The notes under the pieces were generated by a model. It saw only the letters and a program-made list of their open reading frames with translations, made no database searches and was not told the origin of the DNA. Made by a program: the position numbers and the translations under genes. From Gammaproteobacteria bacterium UBA1119 (lineage in GTDB: Bacteria; Pseudomonadota; Gammaproteobacteria; Pseudomonadales; Azotimanducaceae), in NCBI GenBank assembly GCA_002313255.1, contig DCBA01000077.1:1-7602 (forward strand): DNA of 7,602 nt. Reading direction: 5' to 3'. Of this stretch, positions 6,914 to 7,602 are shown piece after piece. Within the stretch, counting starts at the first letter, position 1; each line of letters starts with the position of its first letter.

Positions 6914-7597
6914 CTATCGTTGTGCCCATCCACCGCTGAACGGGAAAGCCTGTCCGCAAAAAAAGCCGCTCTCATCGCTCGCTAGAAATAACGCGAATAA
7001 CGCGTCCTCCTCGGGCGTACCTAACCGTCCGGCAGGGACTTGTCGTTTCAAGGATTCGACAAATGACGGTTTGTCCATCAATTCGGGTGGGTAGTAGTCA
7101 GGATTGGCAACGTAGTTTTGGGCAATCAGATTAACTTGAATATTGTGCGGCGCGACCTCGACACCGACGGATTGGACGTAGCCTACTTGCGCGGCCCGTG
7201 CAGCACTGTATGCGGCCACCGTCTTTAAGCCACGGAGTGCGGTTGCGCTGCCGTACACCACGATCTTTCCGTACCCTCGTTCTAGCATCTGAGGCAATAC
7301 CGCTTGCGTAAGCCAATGCAAGGGATGGACCATCATGTCAAACGGTTTTTTCCATTCCGCCTCGGTGAGAGCCGTAACGACGGTGCCGCTGTAATTGGGT
7401 GATGCCAGATTGGCAATCAGAATATCGATCTCGCCACTGGAGGCGACAAGGGCATCGCAAGATTGTTTGTCGTTTAGGGGTTCGGTGCTTGCGATAATCG
7501 ATGCACCTTCGCGTTTGAACACTTCGACCGTGACGGGCCCCATGAAGTCGTCTGCTTGGGTTACCAGTACACGTTTTTCTGAGAGCCGGTTACTCAT
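6914..7597 (-). CDS. Probable halohydrin dehalogenase (SDR-related haloalcohol dehalogenase)
   Basis: The 227-residue product has an SDR fold but not the dehydrogenase signatures. In place of TGxxxGxG it has T-QADD-F-M-G (Thr13, Phe18, Gly20), which is T-x4-F-x-G. In place of S-Y-K it has Ser117, twelve residues, Tyr130, three residues, Arg134, which is S-x12-Y-x3-R. These two motifs together define halohydrin dehalogenases, where the nucleotide pocket is replaced by a halide site and Ser-Tyr-Arg closes a vicinal haloalcohol to an epoxide, releasing halide and needing no cofactor. NNAG is also lost (IANLAS, 61-66). QNYVANPDYYPPE (160-172) aligns by eye with the halide-loop segment of HheC (PNYL and the later FYP), with Phe18 at the place of HheC Phe12. 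The C-terminal GQAFPFSGGW is normal. The ATG is five bases from the window edge, so its ribosome binding site is not fully visible and a longer start cannot be excluded. Alternative: a cofactor-less SDR homologue of other function. Confidence 0.8.
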   Translation of the reverse strand: MSNRLSEKRVLVTQADDFMGPVTVEVFKREGASIIASTEPLNDKQSCDALVASSGEIDILIANLASPNYSGTVVTALTEAEWKKPFDMMVHPLHWLTQAVLPQMLERGYGKIVVYGSATALRGLKTVAAYSAARAAQVGYVQSVGVEVAPHNIQVNLIAQNYVANPDYYPPELMDKPSFVESLKRQVPAGRLGTPEEDALFALFLASDESGFFCGQAFPFSGGWAQR

Positions 7598-7602
7598 TTG
7601 GA

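Noticed and set aside
6914..7597. Reading the rightmost gene as a decayed SDR pseudogene because the glycine motif and catalytic lysine are missing
   Set aside because: The frame is intact, and both replacements fit the halohydrin dehalogenase motifs exactly, which decay would not produce.

Overview
The window reads as a piece of chromosome from a Gram-negative bacterium, most likely a marine or environmental gammaproteobacterium. The outer-membrane beta-barrel protein with a signal peptide shows the Gram-negative envelope. The tightly packed genes for small-molecule catabolism fit a free-living heterotroph. The lineage is an inference from gene content and moderate GC; there is no rRNA or other phylogenetic marker. 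I see no tRNA, rRNA, CRISPR array, insertion sequence or phage gene.

Layout. (1) Positions 1-1316, plus strand: the C-terminal part of a class C beta-lactamase-family serine hydrolase (cut by the left edge), overlapping by ATGA the start of a complete TauD/TfdA-type Fe(II)/2-oxoglutarate dioxygenase. (2) Positions 1309-2193, minus strand: a classical short-chain dehydrogenase/reductase (SDR) whose end overlaps the dioxygenase end by 8 bp. (3) Positions 2194-2406: a divergent intergenic region with a very AT-rich core, two short inverted repeats and a consensus extended -10 element. (4) Positions 2407-5220, plus strand: a large exported protein with a SPOR-like domain, a CBM9-like domain and a DUF5916-type outer-membrane barrel. 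(5) Positions 5249-7597, minus strand: three genes read right to left. They are an SDR-fold protein with the signature residues of a halohydrin dehalogenase, an epoxide hydrolase of the EHN/juvenile-hormone-hydrolase type, and a small PPOX-class flavin/F420-type protein that begins 1 nt after the epoxide hydrolase stop.

The most interesting content is block 5. The rightmost gene looks like a degraded SDR, but both of its departures from the family (T-x4-F-x-G in place of the glycine-rich cofactor motif, and S-x12-Y-x3-R in place of S-Y-K) are the two motifs that define halohydrin dehalogenases. Beside an epoxide hydrolase it suggests a two-step route from vicinal haloalcohol to epoxide to diol. 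The second point of interest is the SPOR-CBM9-DUF5916 architecture of the large barrel protein. Nothing in the window shows the natural substrates of any of these enzymes.
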